Source: Trypanosoma brucei gambiense DAL972 (Eukaryota; Euglenozoa; Kinetoplastea; Trypanosomatida; Trypanosomatidae). From it: a stretch of DNA of 64,000 nucleotides. Positions 1-10,452 of this stretch are shown piece after piece (position 1 is the first letter of the stretch; each line of letters opens with the position of its first letter). The notes beneath the pieces were generated by a model, which saw only the letters and a program-made list of their open reading frames with translations, did not search any database and was not told the origin of the DNA. The position numbers were made by a program, and so were the translations under genes. Location: NCBI RefSeq assembly GCF_000210295.1, contig NC_026743.1, positions 1,736,001 through 1,800,000 on the forward strand, in the 5' to 3' direction.

Positions 1-785
1 AGGGCTAGTGCATTGTTGTTTTGTGTTTGTGTGTATGTGTTTTCGTTTGGGGATGACGGGGCATTTGTAGACCAGGGAGGCCGCAGTATAATACTGGTAT
101 CTGACTGTTCTGATGCATGTGGTTTGTCCGCTGCTTTCCTCCGTTTAGTCCGGCTCCGTTCGACCTCAAGCTCCTCATGCAAAGAACGTAACTGCCGAAT
201 ACCGTGGACGCTTAGTTCCTCCGGTGGATGCAGTGTAAAAATCGGACCAACAACCAGTGATATAACAAATCCCCATCATCTTCCTCTGGGACTGGCCTGT
301 TGTAAATAAGTTTGTTTGCATGAATTTTTTTGACCTTGTGCGGTAATCACGTGAGGCCCTGGGAGAAGGGTGACCCTTCCTCTACACCCTCAGGCCTGAA
401 AGAAAGTGCTCTCCTGAAGGGCAAATTGCTCGCACTAAGCACATAAAACCCTCTGTTTGCGTTTTCTCACTGTGCATAAAGTGGAAGGGATATGTGTTCA
501 GCGAAGTGATGAGACTTCGCCAATGTTTGGGCGTATGTTTGATATGTGTTGCTCGGGCCCCTCCCCCCACGGTGCTGGCCGGTCATTTTTTTTGTTGGCG
601 GACGCCAGCACTGCAGCGGAGGGGTGCCGATGCGCTGTATCTCTTTTGTGCGGCTTCATGGAAGTTACGACCGAAATAACCGGAAAGGAAACTCCAACTC
701 ACCGCCGTCGCATTGGCCACAAGACGGTCGTGTCGTGTTTCTCCTAACATTCGCGTCTCGGTACAATCGGCGGGGCAGCCGGCGC
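1..785. other. Left-edge region without a recognised gene
   Basis: No intact gene is recognised. On the minus strand a frame stays open from about 275 to the window edge. It encodes a short hydrophobic stretch followed by a charged tail rich in Glu, Arg and Lys, preceded by an in-frame TGA. This could be the tail of a membrane protein gene continuing outside the window or a decayed fragment, and I cannot tell which. An A-run with GC-rich flanks near 585-595 hints at a retroposed end but is too weak to name. Confidence 0.25.
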
Positions 786-1007
786 TCATGCATGTAGCCT
801 CGCAACTCCACGGAGCAGTTGGACTTCCTCGAGTTTTCTGTCAGCCTCCATGAGTTTCTGCTCGACGAAACCGCGCACAGCCTTTAGTTTTTTTGAGGTA
901 TTACATAACGCTTTTATTGCGGACAATTTCAAAGCTGCCCCGGCGTCCGCATGATGACAACAACCACTTACTAACGCCACTACTAAAAATGCCACTGTTC
1001 TTCGCAT
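786..1007 (-). pseudogene. Truncated VSG-related protein fragment
   Basis: This frame encodes about 73 residues from the Met at 1007. It has a hydrophobic signal-like start (MRRTVAFLVVALVSGCC), then a helical segment with the core KALCNTSKKLKAV and a Cys-Asn-x-Ser sequon. The segment matches the start of the full-length neighbour at 1089-2234, which has EALCNASKRLKSV at the same distance from its signal peptide. Similarity stops after about 70 residues and the frame terminates, so most of the N-terminal domain and the whole C-terminal part are missing. It reads as a decayed or truncated tandem relative of the neighbour. Alternatively it could be a very short secreted protein. The upstream Met at 1070 is unlikely to be the start because it would bury the signal peptide. 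Confidence 0.45.
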
Positions 1008-1088
1008 TTGCTGAAGAAAACAAAAGATGTCTGGCACCCGCAACCCACCAAGTTTTCCCTTAAACCACACAAACTAAGAAATACGATT

Positions 1089-2234
1089 TTAAAACAATAA
1101 AAATAACAACGCGAGGGTCCTCCTGAGAGAGTCAGCCCTGCCAACACCACATATCGCCATCTCCTCCAACAGCTTCTCCTCTTGCACCGTTTCTCTGTTC
1201 CCGAGCACGACGAATGACTTCCCACTATCCTCATCTACCACTACTGTGCTTTTATTTCCGTGCGTGCCCGTGTTCACAATAGCTTGCGCGTATTCCCAGT
1301 TCCAGTGTGCGCCGGTTTCGTGCGCCAGCTCTTCGATGTAAGCATACAAGTTCACAAATTTGCGAAGCTCTCGGTAGGCGTTTCTAAGAACGGGGACGTT
1401 GTTAACGGGGTCTTCCTCCCAAGTTACATCGTGTATTAGAACCTCTGCACGGGTTTTTCCTGTCCCCCCAACGAATCCTCTTCCACTTCGTTTAAGGGAA
1501 ATAATTCCATCTCCCCAGAGTATTCTTCTGGACGTGCTGTTTTCGGAGAGGTAGCCGCCCCCCGGACGGGTGTTTGTTAGGTGGCAGTTTGCGCTGTGGA
1601 CGTAGCGTTCCAAGGGGTTTCCACCGCCACCAGTGAGCCTAAGCAGTTCGTTCATACTCTCCCGTGTCATGTTCATTTCCTCCACCCTTTCCATGCGGTG
1701 CATATCCCCCAAAGAAATAAATTCATCCTTCTCCGAGTCACTTAAATAGCAATTCAACAACTGATTCCGCGTCGCGTGGCGCTCGCTATTTCCTACGCAA
1801 AAATCCCCTTTCCCACTGGAATACGCGCGCCGCCACACATTTATCATTTCATCCAACCTCCCCGCCGCTATCCCTGCTGCCCCTACCGCTGAGTATCCAA
1901 GATATCTCAACCTCTTCAATTCTCTCCTCTTCACCCTATTCACTTTACTCCCCACACGTTTCAAAAACTTCGCGATCCCCGTGCACGAGGTCCAATTGCC
2001 ATTTCCCCCTTCATTTCCCCTAACCCTCACAATCTTTAACCTCACCAACTCCACCATATCCTCAAACTCCCTCACCTTCTCGGTTGCATACTTGGTTTTC
2101 GCTTGGACGAAGGCATACACCGATTTCAGCCTCTTCGACGCATTACAGAGCGCCTCCGCAGCTCCACTCAAACTCAGTGCGCCACTGTCCGCAAAAGCAA
2201 AATGACAAAGAGAAAAATACAACGACTGGCGCAT
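1089..2234 (-). CDS. VSG-related (VR-like) surface glycoprotein
   Basis: This encodes a 381-residue predicted secretory protein. The start at 2234 gives a short hydrophobic signal peptide, followed by a Ser/Ala/Leu-rich helical stretch (AEALCNASKRLKSV) typical of the mature start of VSG-like N-terminal domains. The body is mostly charged helix with several N-x-S/T sequons (NAS, NWT, NMT, NST, NKS) and scattered cysteines. It ends in a hydrophobic run (TLALLFLLF) that resembles a GPI-addition signal without much hinge. VSGs are usually longer and have a Cys-rich C-terminal domain, which is not visible here. That favours the chromosome-internal VSG-related family over an expressed-site VSG. A truncated relative lies just downstream. 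The family assignment is inferred from architecture, and the exact function is unknown. Confidence 0.5.
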   Translation of the reverse strand: MRQSLYFSLCHFAFADSGALSLSGAAEALCNASKRLKSVYAFVQAKTKYATEKVREFEDMVELVRLKIVRVRGNEGGNGNWTSCTGIAKFLKRVGSKVNRVKRRELKRLRYLGYSAVGAAGIAAGRLDEMINVWRRAYSSGKGDFCVGNSERHATRNQLLNCYLSDSEKDEFISLGDMHRMERVEEMNMTRESMNELLRLTGGGGNPLERYVHSANCHLTNTRPGGGYLSENSTSRRILWGDGIISLKRSGRGFVGGTGKTRAEVLIHDVTWEEDPVNNVPVLRNAYRELRKFVNLYAYIEELAHETGAHWNWEYAQAIVNTGTHGNKSTVVVDEDSGKSFVVLGNRETVQEEKLLEEMAICGVGRADSLRRTLALLFLLF

Positions 2235-5200
2235 CCACGCGTTGATGAACTTTCCTCTTGGCAGAAGGGGCGGGGGAAGGGGAAGTGAATAAGTTGTTAG
2301 TGGGCCTGTGAAGAAAAAAAATCAGTAATTTGACATGCCCTCTTTCGAGAACCGGCTGGCTTGTCTTTTCATATGGCGGTGCAACTACCGCGGCAATATT
2401 GGTGGGGGAGGGGAGATGCAATGAGATTGTTATTCCACTTTCAAACTTGGTGCACAACCCTCGCAAGAAAACCTGGTTCCGCCTTACCAAAGCTGGGCAC
2501 GGCATGCTCGACACAAAGACTAGTGATAATCGGCACGGGTGTGAATTGGTGCGGTGAGGTGTTGAGTCCGCTCACTCGCCCACATCGCGCAGTTGAATGC
2601 GGCGTGAAATGGCACTTTGATGGGGAAATGGGACTTCCCAACGTCAGAAGCCGAAATAAGATTATCAGAACAGAAATTATTCCACTCGGGTGTAGCAGTG
2701 CACGGGGGATGCAACGCACCCTTATGGATCTTGAAACAGACAACGGTCAACCAGCAGCGGGCCGCCTCCAACGTATGGATCGGAGTGTGCGTCAACAGAA
2801 TTTACTTGTGCCATTACGAGCTTAGATCGCCCGCGTAAGGGGGAAATTGTTGGGAAATTTGCCCACAAATACGCACCCGCGGGCTTCGGAGGGGATCTTA
2901 TCGCCTCCTAAGAGGTGGGACGTTATGGATGAATCCCTTCGGGAGCCGAATAGCGTGGCTGTGGCGATGGAAAACCCATGGTGGAAACGGGCTGCCGCCA
3001 CATCTCTGGGGACGAGCCTTGCAAGGCGCGTGGGTTACGGGAGATAAAGATTGCCAAGCCGAAAAGGGCGCACAGAAACAATGCCATATGGCGGTGGGTG
3101 GTGCGGAACCTCGAAACCAAAAGCGGCCGAATCAGCAGGTTAGAATTTGACACAGTGCTTACTCCAAGCTCTCTTAAACTTGATCGCAGTACCCGACAAA
3201 CAACCGTTAGCAGGGAGGCATCAGGGGAATTGCCTTTCAGGGATGAGCAGCGCGAAGCCCGAAAACATGCCGAAAGATCCAATGATGGAACCACCGGGAA
3301 CGGGGAATCGTAAGCCGAAGCCCTTGGCCTTGGCCTTAGGGAGGGAGGGGGGGGTTAAAGTTAACGGTAAATGAATTTTGTACAGGAGCCGCGCCCTTGG
3401 GAAATATACACTAAGAGGATTTGCAGAAAGTCTGTGGGAAAGGGAGGCTGCGCTTGCTGGGCTTTGTGACCACTTCGCCGAAAGCACTGTCACACAATGA
3501 AAAGCGGGAGATGGTCATTATAATGCCAATCCTGGTGTCAAAACATGATGAAACGCCGATAGCAACCTGCAGTGGCCCTCGGCAGCACCATCCAAGGCGC
3601 GTCCCACAGCAATGCCCAGTGCGGCACGCCCATCCACTTCAAATATCACCCATCACTAAGAGTGGCGGGATACCGTCACCAAATGTTTCCATCACTCCTA
3701 AAATACTGTGTTGCGATTTCGAAGTGGGGCAGCCAAGCAAGCGTTGAAAATATATCGATGGAAAAAAGAAAGGGGCGTCGGCGGTTCGGTGATGTCCGCT
3801 ACCGCAGCGCCCACGGCATCCGAGGGGAAGCGCAGTTGCCACAACCACGGCGCACGACTCCGCGTAGTTCAATCCGACCTCTGAACATTCCACTATGTGC
3901 CAAGGGGCAAGTGGGGGTAAAAAAGATACCAAGGACGACGGAGTAACCTGGATATGCCTGAATCCCTTCCCTAAACGCGCAAACTGACTGTGCAGTCCTG
4001 AAAACAGCAACACCGCACACGCCACGCACGGAGGAACGCAACACCACCCCAGGTTGGTTGATCAAACAAACAGGAAAGCAACATTCCGGGTGTTCGAAAG
4101 GAAAGCGAGAGAGCGACCACCAACTGGCGCCAAGGCTGCCGGAGAACAACAAAATCTCTCCGGGTTGTTAAAGCAGTTGGGGTGGAAGCAATAGTGAGAG
4201 GCGATACCGGAAGTGCTAGGCCCTTAAAGAATCCGGTACTATCCGAACAACAGGTTGCAGGAAATAACGGAAATTGGTGCACGAATGTGGTTGGTGGAAT
4301 GGGGAACATACCTGCATGCAGATACGGATGCTGCACACCAAAAATAGATGGCCGAGCGACACACCGCCACCAAATACATAGAACGCAAGCATGGCCACAA
4401 CCTAAAAAAGCAGCGCAACTCCCTTAAGTTTGAGTCCGAGGAATTTTCTCTACACCTTCCCCCGCTCCAACTCCCAAGGGCATTGCATGCAGAATGTGAA
4501 GTGGATACCGTCGTAACAGTTGGAATTAGTAGCTCAGGAGGGTTATCAAAGTTGAATAATGATCACCCGCGATGATTTTGCAAGCCATTCCGTTGTATTG
4601 ATCCCACCAAAACTGTCGGTGTGAGCAATGCCGTACCAACGCATTGGTCTACACACTATACCTTCACTTTCCAACATATATTAAAAGGGCCAAACAAGAA
4701 AAATTAGGCGCGGAGTGGGGGGATTTTTCCCACGACGAAGACTCCAACTGAACCACCATACAAGCGGTTGCACGAAAAGTGCGACGTGTGAAGCAGAGGC
4801 GACGGTTGCAGCACCAGCACGCATGGGCGACGCTGAAGTCTTCGGTTATCACTCGTTTGTGTTTACCCGTAAAGCGCCAAGCAGATTACAGGGGTTAAGT
4901 TTCTATTTCCCGATGTTCCCCCCACTAACCCGCTCACTGGCCCCCAAATTGAAAACTTTCCCTCCTTAATTACATGTTACATCTATCGTGTTTTAGGCCC
5001 CTCAGCAGGGTCAATGCCGCTTGCGAAAACTACTTCATCAGTCTAAATACGGTACGCTTCAGAGAAAACACGACGACACAAACAAACTATGGTATAAAAA
5101 TATTTAGAAAAAAGGATAAAGAATAAGGGCTTCTGGAATGACGACGGCAGTGGAGCGTTCTCCTATTTTCCAACAAACACTCGGCCAAACGTGAAATTAT

Positions 5201-5653
5201 TCCCGCAACAGTTGAAATTGCTCACGAAGAATCATATGTTTGTAAAAGAAAAAATGTATGTATATATATAGATATAATTATTGTTATTCATACGTGCGCA
5301 CTCGTACATAAATGTACTGCTAATACCTACAACACATCTAAACAGAAATGCAATAATCCCAACTCGAGTACGAAGCGGAGCAACGCTCACACAACTTCGT
5401 CCCCCGTACCGTTTGTGGGAACCAGCGGCACGTCACATGTGTTCACTCCCTGTTCTGTACATGCAGAACTGTTAAATCTCAATGAGTACATGTTTACCTG
5501 ATGAAAAGAAAAAACTGGGCTCAAAGACTACGAAAAAAAAAATAGGTAAATAAACTCCCTCCCGATCGATCACAACATAATAAATCTTCGAAAAAAAAAA
5601 AATTTCCCCCTTACCGGTCCCCTTTCATCCGGTTAAAACAAAAAACTATAGCT
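2235..5653. other. 3.4 kb without an intact gene; suspected decayed coding DNA
   Basis: No ORF here looks like a real gene. Between about 2900 and 4400 the minus strand carries several overlapping frames rich in hydrophobic segments (for example around 3221-3493, 3639-4025 and 3971-4398), broken by stops and frame changes. That is what a mutated membrane-transporter gene would look like, but I could not align it to a named family. The part nearest CRAM (about 5080-5650) is A/T-rich with A-runs and fits a CRAM 3' untranslated and polyadenylation region. Confidence 0.35.
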
Positions 5654-7012
5654 TTACGGTCTCGCTTCATCTGAGGATTGAGTTACGGGGACGGCAAAAG
5701 ATGCATCAGATAAGCATCGGGGCACCTCCTCCATCATAACCTCGTTGTCGCATATGACAACCGCGTTCTGGCGTTCCCTTCCCAAAAATAAAACTGCCGA
5801 CAGCCCCACCGCCAGTACCAAAAACGTGGAACCAACCAAAAGCAGCAATCCCGCACTGACGCTCGATCCTTTCCCCTTTGCATTCGAGGACTTGGGGGAA
5901 TCCTCAGTAGGGCATCCATCACAGAGTGCAACAAGCTTTAACGAAGACGAAGATTTCAAGAACATTCCGTCAGTCCCGTCCGCTGCATCGCTTACCTCCG
6001 TATCATTGCAGTCACCTGTGATGTTACAATCATCAGTTTCATTGCAGTCACCTGTGATGTTACAATCATCAGTTTCATTGCAGTCACCTGTGATGTTACA
6101 ATCATCAGTTTCATTGCAGTCACCTGTGATGTTGCAATCATCAGTTTCATTGCAGTCACCTGTGATGTTGCAATCATCGGTTTCATTGCAGTCACCTGTG
6201 ATGTTGCAATCATCGGTTTCATTGCAGTCACCTGTGATGTTACAATCATCAGTTTCATTGCAGTCACCTGTGATGTTGCAATCATCAGTTTCATTGCAGT
6301 CACCTGTGATGTCGCAATCATCAGTTTCATTGCAGTCACCTGTGATGTCGCAATCATCAGTTTCATTGCAGTCACCTGTGATGTTACAATCATCGGTTTC
6401 ATTGCAGTCACCTGTGATGTTGCAATCATCAGTTTCATTGCAGTCACCTGTGATGTTACAATCATCAGTTTCATTGCAGTCACCTGTGATGTTGCAATCA
6501 TCAGTTTCATTGCAGTCACCTGTGATGTTACAATCATCGGTTTCATTGCAGTCACCTGTGATGTTACAATCATCAGTTTCATTGCAGTCACCTGTGATGT
6601 TGCAATCATCGGTTTCATTGCAGTCACCTGTGATGTTGCAATCATCAGTTTCATTGCAGTCACCTGTGATGTTACAATCATCAGTTTCATTGCAGTCACC
6701 TGTGATGTTACAATCATCAGTTTCATTGCAGTCACCTGTGATGTTACAATCATCAGTTTCATTGCAGTCACCTGTGATGTCGCAATCATCAGTTTCATTG
6801 CAGTCACCTGTGATGTTGCAATCATCGGCGTAACCCGTAGCGTTCTTGTAGTCGAAGAAGAAATCATCATGTACGGCATCAGCAGGGGGTGTGGCTACCT
6901 CAGCATTTGATTCTTCAAAGATTGGACCTGCCTCGTTAGCCATGCCAGGCACACACGCGGTGCTGGCGAATAAGACGGTCATAAACAAAGGAATGTAGTA
7001 TTTGGCGGACAT
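5654..7012 (-). CDS. CRAM: CRAM, short copy (23 repeats)
   Basis: This is the cysteine-rich acidic transmembrane protein of the trypanosome flagellar pocket. The frame gives 452 residues: a signal peptide (residues 1 to about 25), an acidic linker to about residue 62, 23 copies of a 12-residue unit with core NITGDCNETD, a spacer, one membrane segment (about 381-411) and a cytoplasmic tail of about 42 residues starting GRERQNAV. Each unit has two cysteines and two N-glycosylation sequons. Published T. brucei CRAM has about 66 units and 945 residues (established knowledge), so this copy is much shorter while both ends are intact. A receptor-like or scavenging role in the pocket has been proposed for the family. 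The shortened array may be a real allele, a tandem paralogue or an assembly collapse. Confidence 0.9.
   Translation of the reverse strand: MSAKYYIPLFMTVLFASTACVPGMANEAGPIFEESNAEVATPPADAVHDDFFFDYKNATGYADDCNITGDCNETDDCDITGDCNETDDCNITGDCNETDDCNITGDCNETDDCNITGDCNETDDCNITGDCNETDDCNITGDCNETDDCNITGDCNETDDCNITGDCNETDDCNITGDCNETDDCNITGDCNETDDCNITGDCNETDDCNITGDCNETDDCDITGDCNETDDCDITGDCNETDDCNITGDCNETDDCNITGDCNETDDCNITGDCNETDDCNITGDCNETDDCNITGDCNETDDCNITGDCNETDDCNITGDCNETDDCNITGDCNDTEVSDAADGTDGMFLKSSSSLKLVALCDGCPTEDSPKSSNAKGKGSSVSAGLLLLVGSTFLVLAVGLSAVLFLGRERQNAVVICDNEVMMEEVPRCLSDASFAVPVTQSSDEARP
6001..6828 (-). repeat. 36-bp tandem array, 23 units (short CRAM copy)
   Basis: There are twenty-three 36-bp units in exact register with no spacers. 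Units differ at a few positions, giving Cys TGT/TGC, Asn AAC or Asp GAC in the first sequon, and Thr ACT/ACC in the second. In plus-strand order, units 9-16 have the same variant order as units 2-9 of the long copy, and the last six units match its last six. Confidence 0.95.
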
Positions 7013-7544
7013 TGCCCTGTTTAAGAATAGCGTTAACTTGTCGCGAAAGCTCCTTGGGATGAGGAGGTAGGGGAAAGGAGAGATTTAGAACATTGGAGAG
7101 GACGCAAAGTGAATTTGGGCTTCAAGAGGCGCAGGATGGAAAAAAGAGTCAGAACATCGAGCGACAGCATGGTGGTGAAATCTTTCAAACAAACTCACCC
7201 TTTTAAGGCACATACCTTATCCTTTTCTTCCCCCACCGTTGAGGCCACTGAAGCTTCTCCGCACTGCCACACTTGCAACAAAGGTGCCGTACACAAAACA
7301 AGTTGAATGGAGAATTGACCGCGGACCACAAAAAATGTCTGAGAATTCCAATCGATGTGGCTCACGTCGAACCCCAACACCGGAAGAAACGATCCCCAAA
7401 GAGAAGCCTAGCAGGCAAAGTCTTTTTATCAACCCCCATCCGGCCAGCTCTTCAATCAGTCTGAGAATATGAGGTATATTTATCTGCTGAGCAGGCGACA
7501 GGAGGATTGTGGAAGCACCACGCGGTACTGACGCTTGACGAGTG
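7013..7544. other. CRAM-DTD intergenic spacer, left copy
   Basis: This 532-bp spacer is a by-eye identical copy of 9921-10452. It contains the CRAM 5' untranslated region and splice region, and presumably the DTD 3' untranslated region. No gene is seen in it. Confidence 0.7.
7053..7082 (-). promoter_or_regulatory. Predicted trans-splice acceptor of the short CRAM copy
   Basis: On the minus strand a C/T-rich tract (7057-7082) is followed by the first AG at 7053-7054, about 41 nt upstream of the CRAM ATG. This is the usual polypyrimidine-AG arrangement for spliced-leader addition in trypanosomes. The site is predicted, not mapped. Confidence 0.5.
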
Positions 7545-7616
7545 TCACTTATTTCGGCTGTCCAGCACAAGCGTCACTGGGCCATCGTTGGTCATATTGA
7601 TATTCATGTAGGATGG
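7545..7616 (-). pseudogene. DTD: 3' end of a DTD gene cut by the assembly gap
   Basis: This encodes the last 23 or so residues of D-aminoacyl-tRNA deacylase, including the NDGPVT motif and the terminus VLDSRNK, identical to the end of the complete gene at 10453-10908. The frame runs straight into the N block, so it is incomplete because of the assembly rather than visibly mutated. The last two or three bases before the Ns (GGATGG against GGATTGG) differ from the intact copy and look like low-quality contig-end sequence. If the gap hides a whole DTD, the locus is a true tandem duplication. If not, the fragment is a misassembly product. Confidence 0.8.
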
Positions 7617-7716
7617 NNNNNNNNNNNNNNNNNNNNNNNNNNNNNNNNNNNNNNNNNNNNNNNNNNNNNNNNNNNNNNNNNNNNNNNNNNNNNNNNNNNN
7701 NNNNNNNNNNNNNNNN
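7617..7716. other. Assembly gap (100 N)
   Basis: Exactly 100 Ns, a conventional placeholder for a gap of unknown size. It separates the DTD 3' fragment from the interior of the long CRAM array. Confidence 0.99.
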
Positions 7717-9736
7717 TCAGTTTCATTGCAGTCACCTGTGATGTGGCATTCATCAGTTTCATTGCAGTCACCTGTGATGTCGCAATCATCAGTTTCATTG
7801 CAGTCACCTGTGATGTCGCAATCATCAGTTTCATTGCAGTCACCTGTGATGTTACAATCATCGGTTTCATTGCAGTCACCTGTGATGTTGCAATCATCAG
7901 TTTCATTGCAGTCACCTGTGATGTTACAATCATCAGTTTCATTGCAGTCACCTGTGATGTTGCAATCATCAGTTTCATTGCAGTCACCTGTGATGTTACA
8001 ATCATCGGTTTCATTGCAGTCACCTGTGATGTTACAATCATCAGTTTCATTGCAGTCACCTGTGATGTTACAATCATCAGTTTCATTGCAGTCACCTGTG
8101 ATGTCGCAATCATCAGTTTCATTGCAGTCACCTGTGATGTTACAATCATCGGTTTCATTGCAGTCACCTGTGATGTTGCAATCATCAGTTTCATTGCAGT
8201 CACCTGTGATGTTGCAATCATCAGTTTCATTGCAGTCACCTGTGATGTTACAATCATCGGTTTCATTGCAGTCACCTGTGATGTTACAATCATCAGTTTC
8301 ATTGCAGTCACCTGTGATGTTGCAATCATCAGTTTCATTGCAGTCACCTGTGATGTCGCAATCATCAGTTTCATTGCAGTCACCTGTGATGTCGCAATCA
8401 TCAGTTTCATTGCAGTCACCTGTGATGTTACAATCATCGGTTTCATGGCAGTCACCTGTGATGTTGCAATCATCAGTTTCATTGCAGTCACCTGTGATGT
8501 TACAATCATCAGTTTCATTGCAGTCACCTGTGATGTTGCAATCATCAGTTTCATTGCAGTCACCTGTGATGTTACAATCATCGGTTTCATTGCAGTCACC
8601 TGTGATGTTACAATCATCAGTTTCATTGCAGTCACCTGTGATGTTACAATCATCGGTTTCATTGCAGTCACCTGTGATGTTGCAATCATCAGTTTCATTG
8701 CAGTCACCTGTGATGTTGCAATCATCAGTTTCATTGCAGTCACCTGTGATGTTACAATCATCGGTTTCATTGCAGTCACCTGTGATGTTGCAATCATCAG
8801 TTTCATTGCAGTCACCTGTGATGTTACAATCATCAGTTTCATTGCAGTCACCTGTGATGTTGCAATCATCAGTTTCATTGCAGTCACCTGTGATGTCGCA
8901 ATCATCAGTTTCATTGCAGTCACCTGTGATGTTGCAATCATCAGTTTCATTGCAGTCACCTGTGATGTTACAATCATCAGTTTCATTGCAGTCACCTGTG
9001 ATGTTGCAATCATCAGTTTCATTGCAGTCACCTGTGATGTTACAATCATCAGTTTCATTGCAGTCACCTGTGATGTTGCAATCATCAGTTTCATTGCAGT
9101 CACCTGTGATGTTGCAATCATCAGTTTCATTGCAGTCACCTGTGATGTTGCAATCATCAGTTTCATTGCAGTCACCTGTGATGTTGCAATCATCAGTTTC
9201 ATTGCAGTCACCTGTGATGTTACAATCATCGGTTTCATTGCAGTCACCTGTGATGTTGCAATCATCAGTTTCATTGCAGTCACCTGTGATGTTACAATCA
9301 TCAGTTTCATTGCAGTCACCTGTGATGTTGCAATCATCAGTTTCATTGCAGTCACCTGTGATGTTGCAATCATCAGTTTCATTGCAGTCACCTGTGATGT
9401 TGCAATCATCAGTTTCATTGCAGTCACCTGTGATGTTACAATCATCAGTTTCATTGCAGTCACCTGTGATGTTACAATCATCAGTTTCATTGCAGTCACC
9501 TGTGATGTTGCAATCATCAGTTTCATTGCAGTCACCTGTGATGTTGCAATCATCAGTTTCATTGCAGTCACCTGTGATGTTACAATCATCAGTTTCATTG
9601 CAGTCACCTGTGATGTTACAATCATCAGTTTCATTGCAGTCACCTGTGATGTTACAATCATCAGTTTCATTGCAGTCACCTGTGATGTCGCAATCATCAG
9701 TTTCATTGCAGTCACCTGTGATGTTGCAATCATCGG
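7717..9736 (-). repeat. 36-bp tandem array, 56 visible units (long CRAM copy)
   Basis: The units keep strict 36-bp periodicity from 7721 to 9736. They carry the same variant classes as the short array. The array is interrupted by the gap on its left side, so the copy number is a minimum. Confidence 0.95.
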
Positions 9737-9920
9737 CGTAACCCGTAGCGTTCTTGTAGTCGAAGAAGAAATCATCATGTACGGCATCAGCAGGGGGTGT
9801 GGCTACCTCAGCATTTGATTCTTCAAAGATTGGACCTGCCTCGTTAGCCATGCCAGGCACACACGCGGTGCTGGCGAATAAGACGGTCATAAACAAAGGA
9901 ATGTAGTATTTGGCGGACAT
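7717..9920 (-). CDS. CRAM: CRAM, long copy (at least 56 repeats; 3' end in the gap)
   Basis: This is a second CRAM copy with the same signal peptide and acidic linker as the short copy, starting at 9920, followed by 56 visible 12-residue units before the gap. The membrane segment and tail are missing because the gap falls inside the array. The unit beside the gap resembles unit 8 of the short copy with two probable base errors, and the next eight units match units 9-16 of the short copy by variant type. If the hidden part resembles the short copy, about seven further units would complete the array at about 63, close to the 66 published for T. brucei CRAM. One unit (about 8441-8460) has His in place of the second sequon Asn. 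The long open frames on the other strand are a by-product of a repeat length divisible by three. Confidence 0.9.
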
Positions 9921-10452
9921 TGCCCTGTTTAAGAATAGCGTTAACTTGTCGCGAAAGCTCCTTGGGATGAGGAGGTAGGGGAAAGGAGAGATTTAGAACA
10001 TTGGAGAGGACGCAAAGTGAATTTGGGCTTCAAGAGGCGCAGGATGGAAAAAAGAGTCAGAACATCGAGCGACAGCATGGTGGTGAAATCTTTCAAACAA
10101 ACTCACCCTTTTAAGGCACATACCTTATCCTTTTCTTCCCCCACCGTTGAGGCCACTGAAGCTTCTCCGCACTGCCACACTTGCAACAAAGGTGCCGTAC
10201 ACAAAACAAGTTGAATGGAGAATTGACCGCGGACCACAAAAAATGTCTGAGAATTCCAATCGATGTGGCTCACGTCGAACCCCAACACCGGAAGAAACGA
10301 TCCCCAAAGAGAAGCCTAGCAGGCAAAGTCTTTTTATCAACCCCCATCCGGCCAGCTCTTCAATCAGTCTGAGAATATGAGGTATATTTATCTGCTGAGC
10401 AGGCGACAGGAGGATTGTGGAAGCACCACGCGGTACTGACGCTTGACGAGTG
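9921..10452. other. CRAM-DTD intergenic spacer, right copy
   Basis: This is a 532-bp copy of 7013-7544 at an offset of 2908 bp, identical as far as I can see. It contains the 5' end and splice region of the long CRAM copy and the 3' side of DTD. Confidence 0.7.
9961..9990 (-). promoter_or_regulatory. Predicted trans-splice acceptor of the long CRAM copy
   Basis: The arrangement is the same as in the left copy: a minus-strand pyrimidine tract (9965-9990), then AG at 9961-9962, about 41 nt before the ATG at 9920. It is predicted from sequence only. Confidence 0.5.

Noticed and set aside
320..600. ingi/RIME retroposon end
   Set aside because: The sequence starts with a CCCTGGGA-like string and has an A-run nearby, but I could not confirm the conserved 5' element or a target-site duplication.
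6001..9736. CRISPR array (36-bp direct repeats)
   Set aside because: Repeats are directly adjacent with no spacers, are coding in register, and the organism is a eukaryote.
5745..9818. Long plus-strand and alternative-frame ORFs of 295-758 residues across both CRAM arrays
   Set aside because: The unit length is a multiple of three and contains no stop in several frames, so every frame stays open. Only the minus-strand frame with signal peptide, membrane segment and tail makes biological sense.
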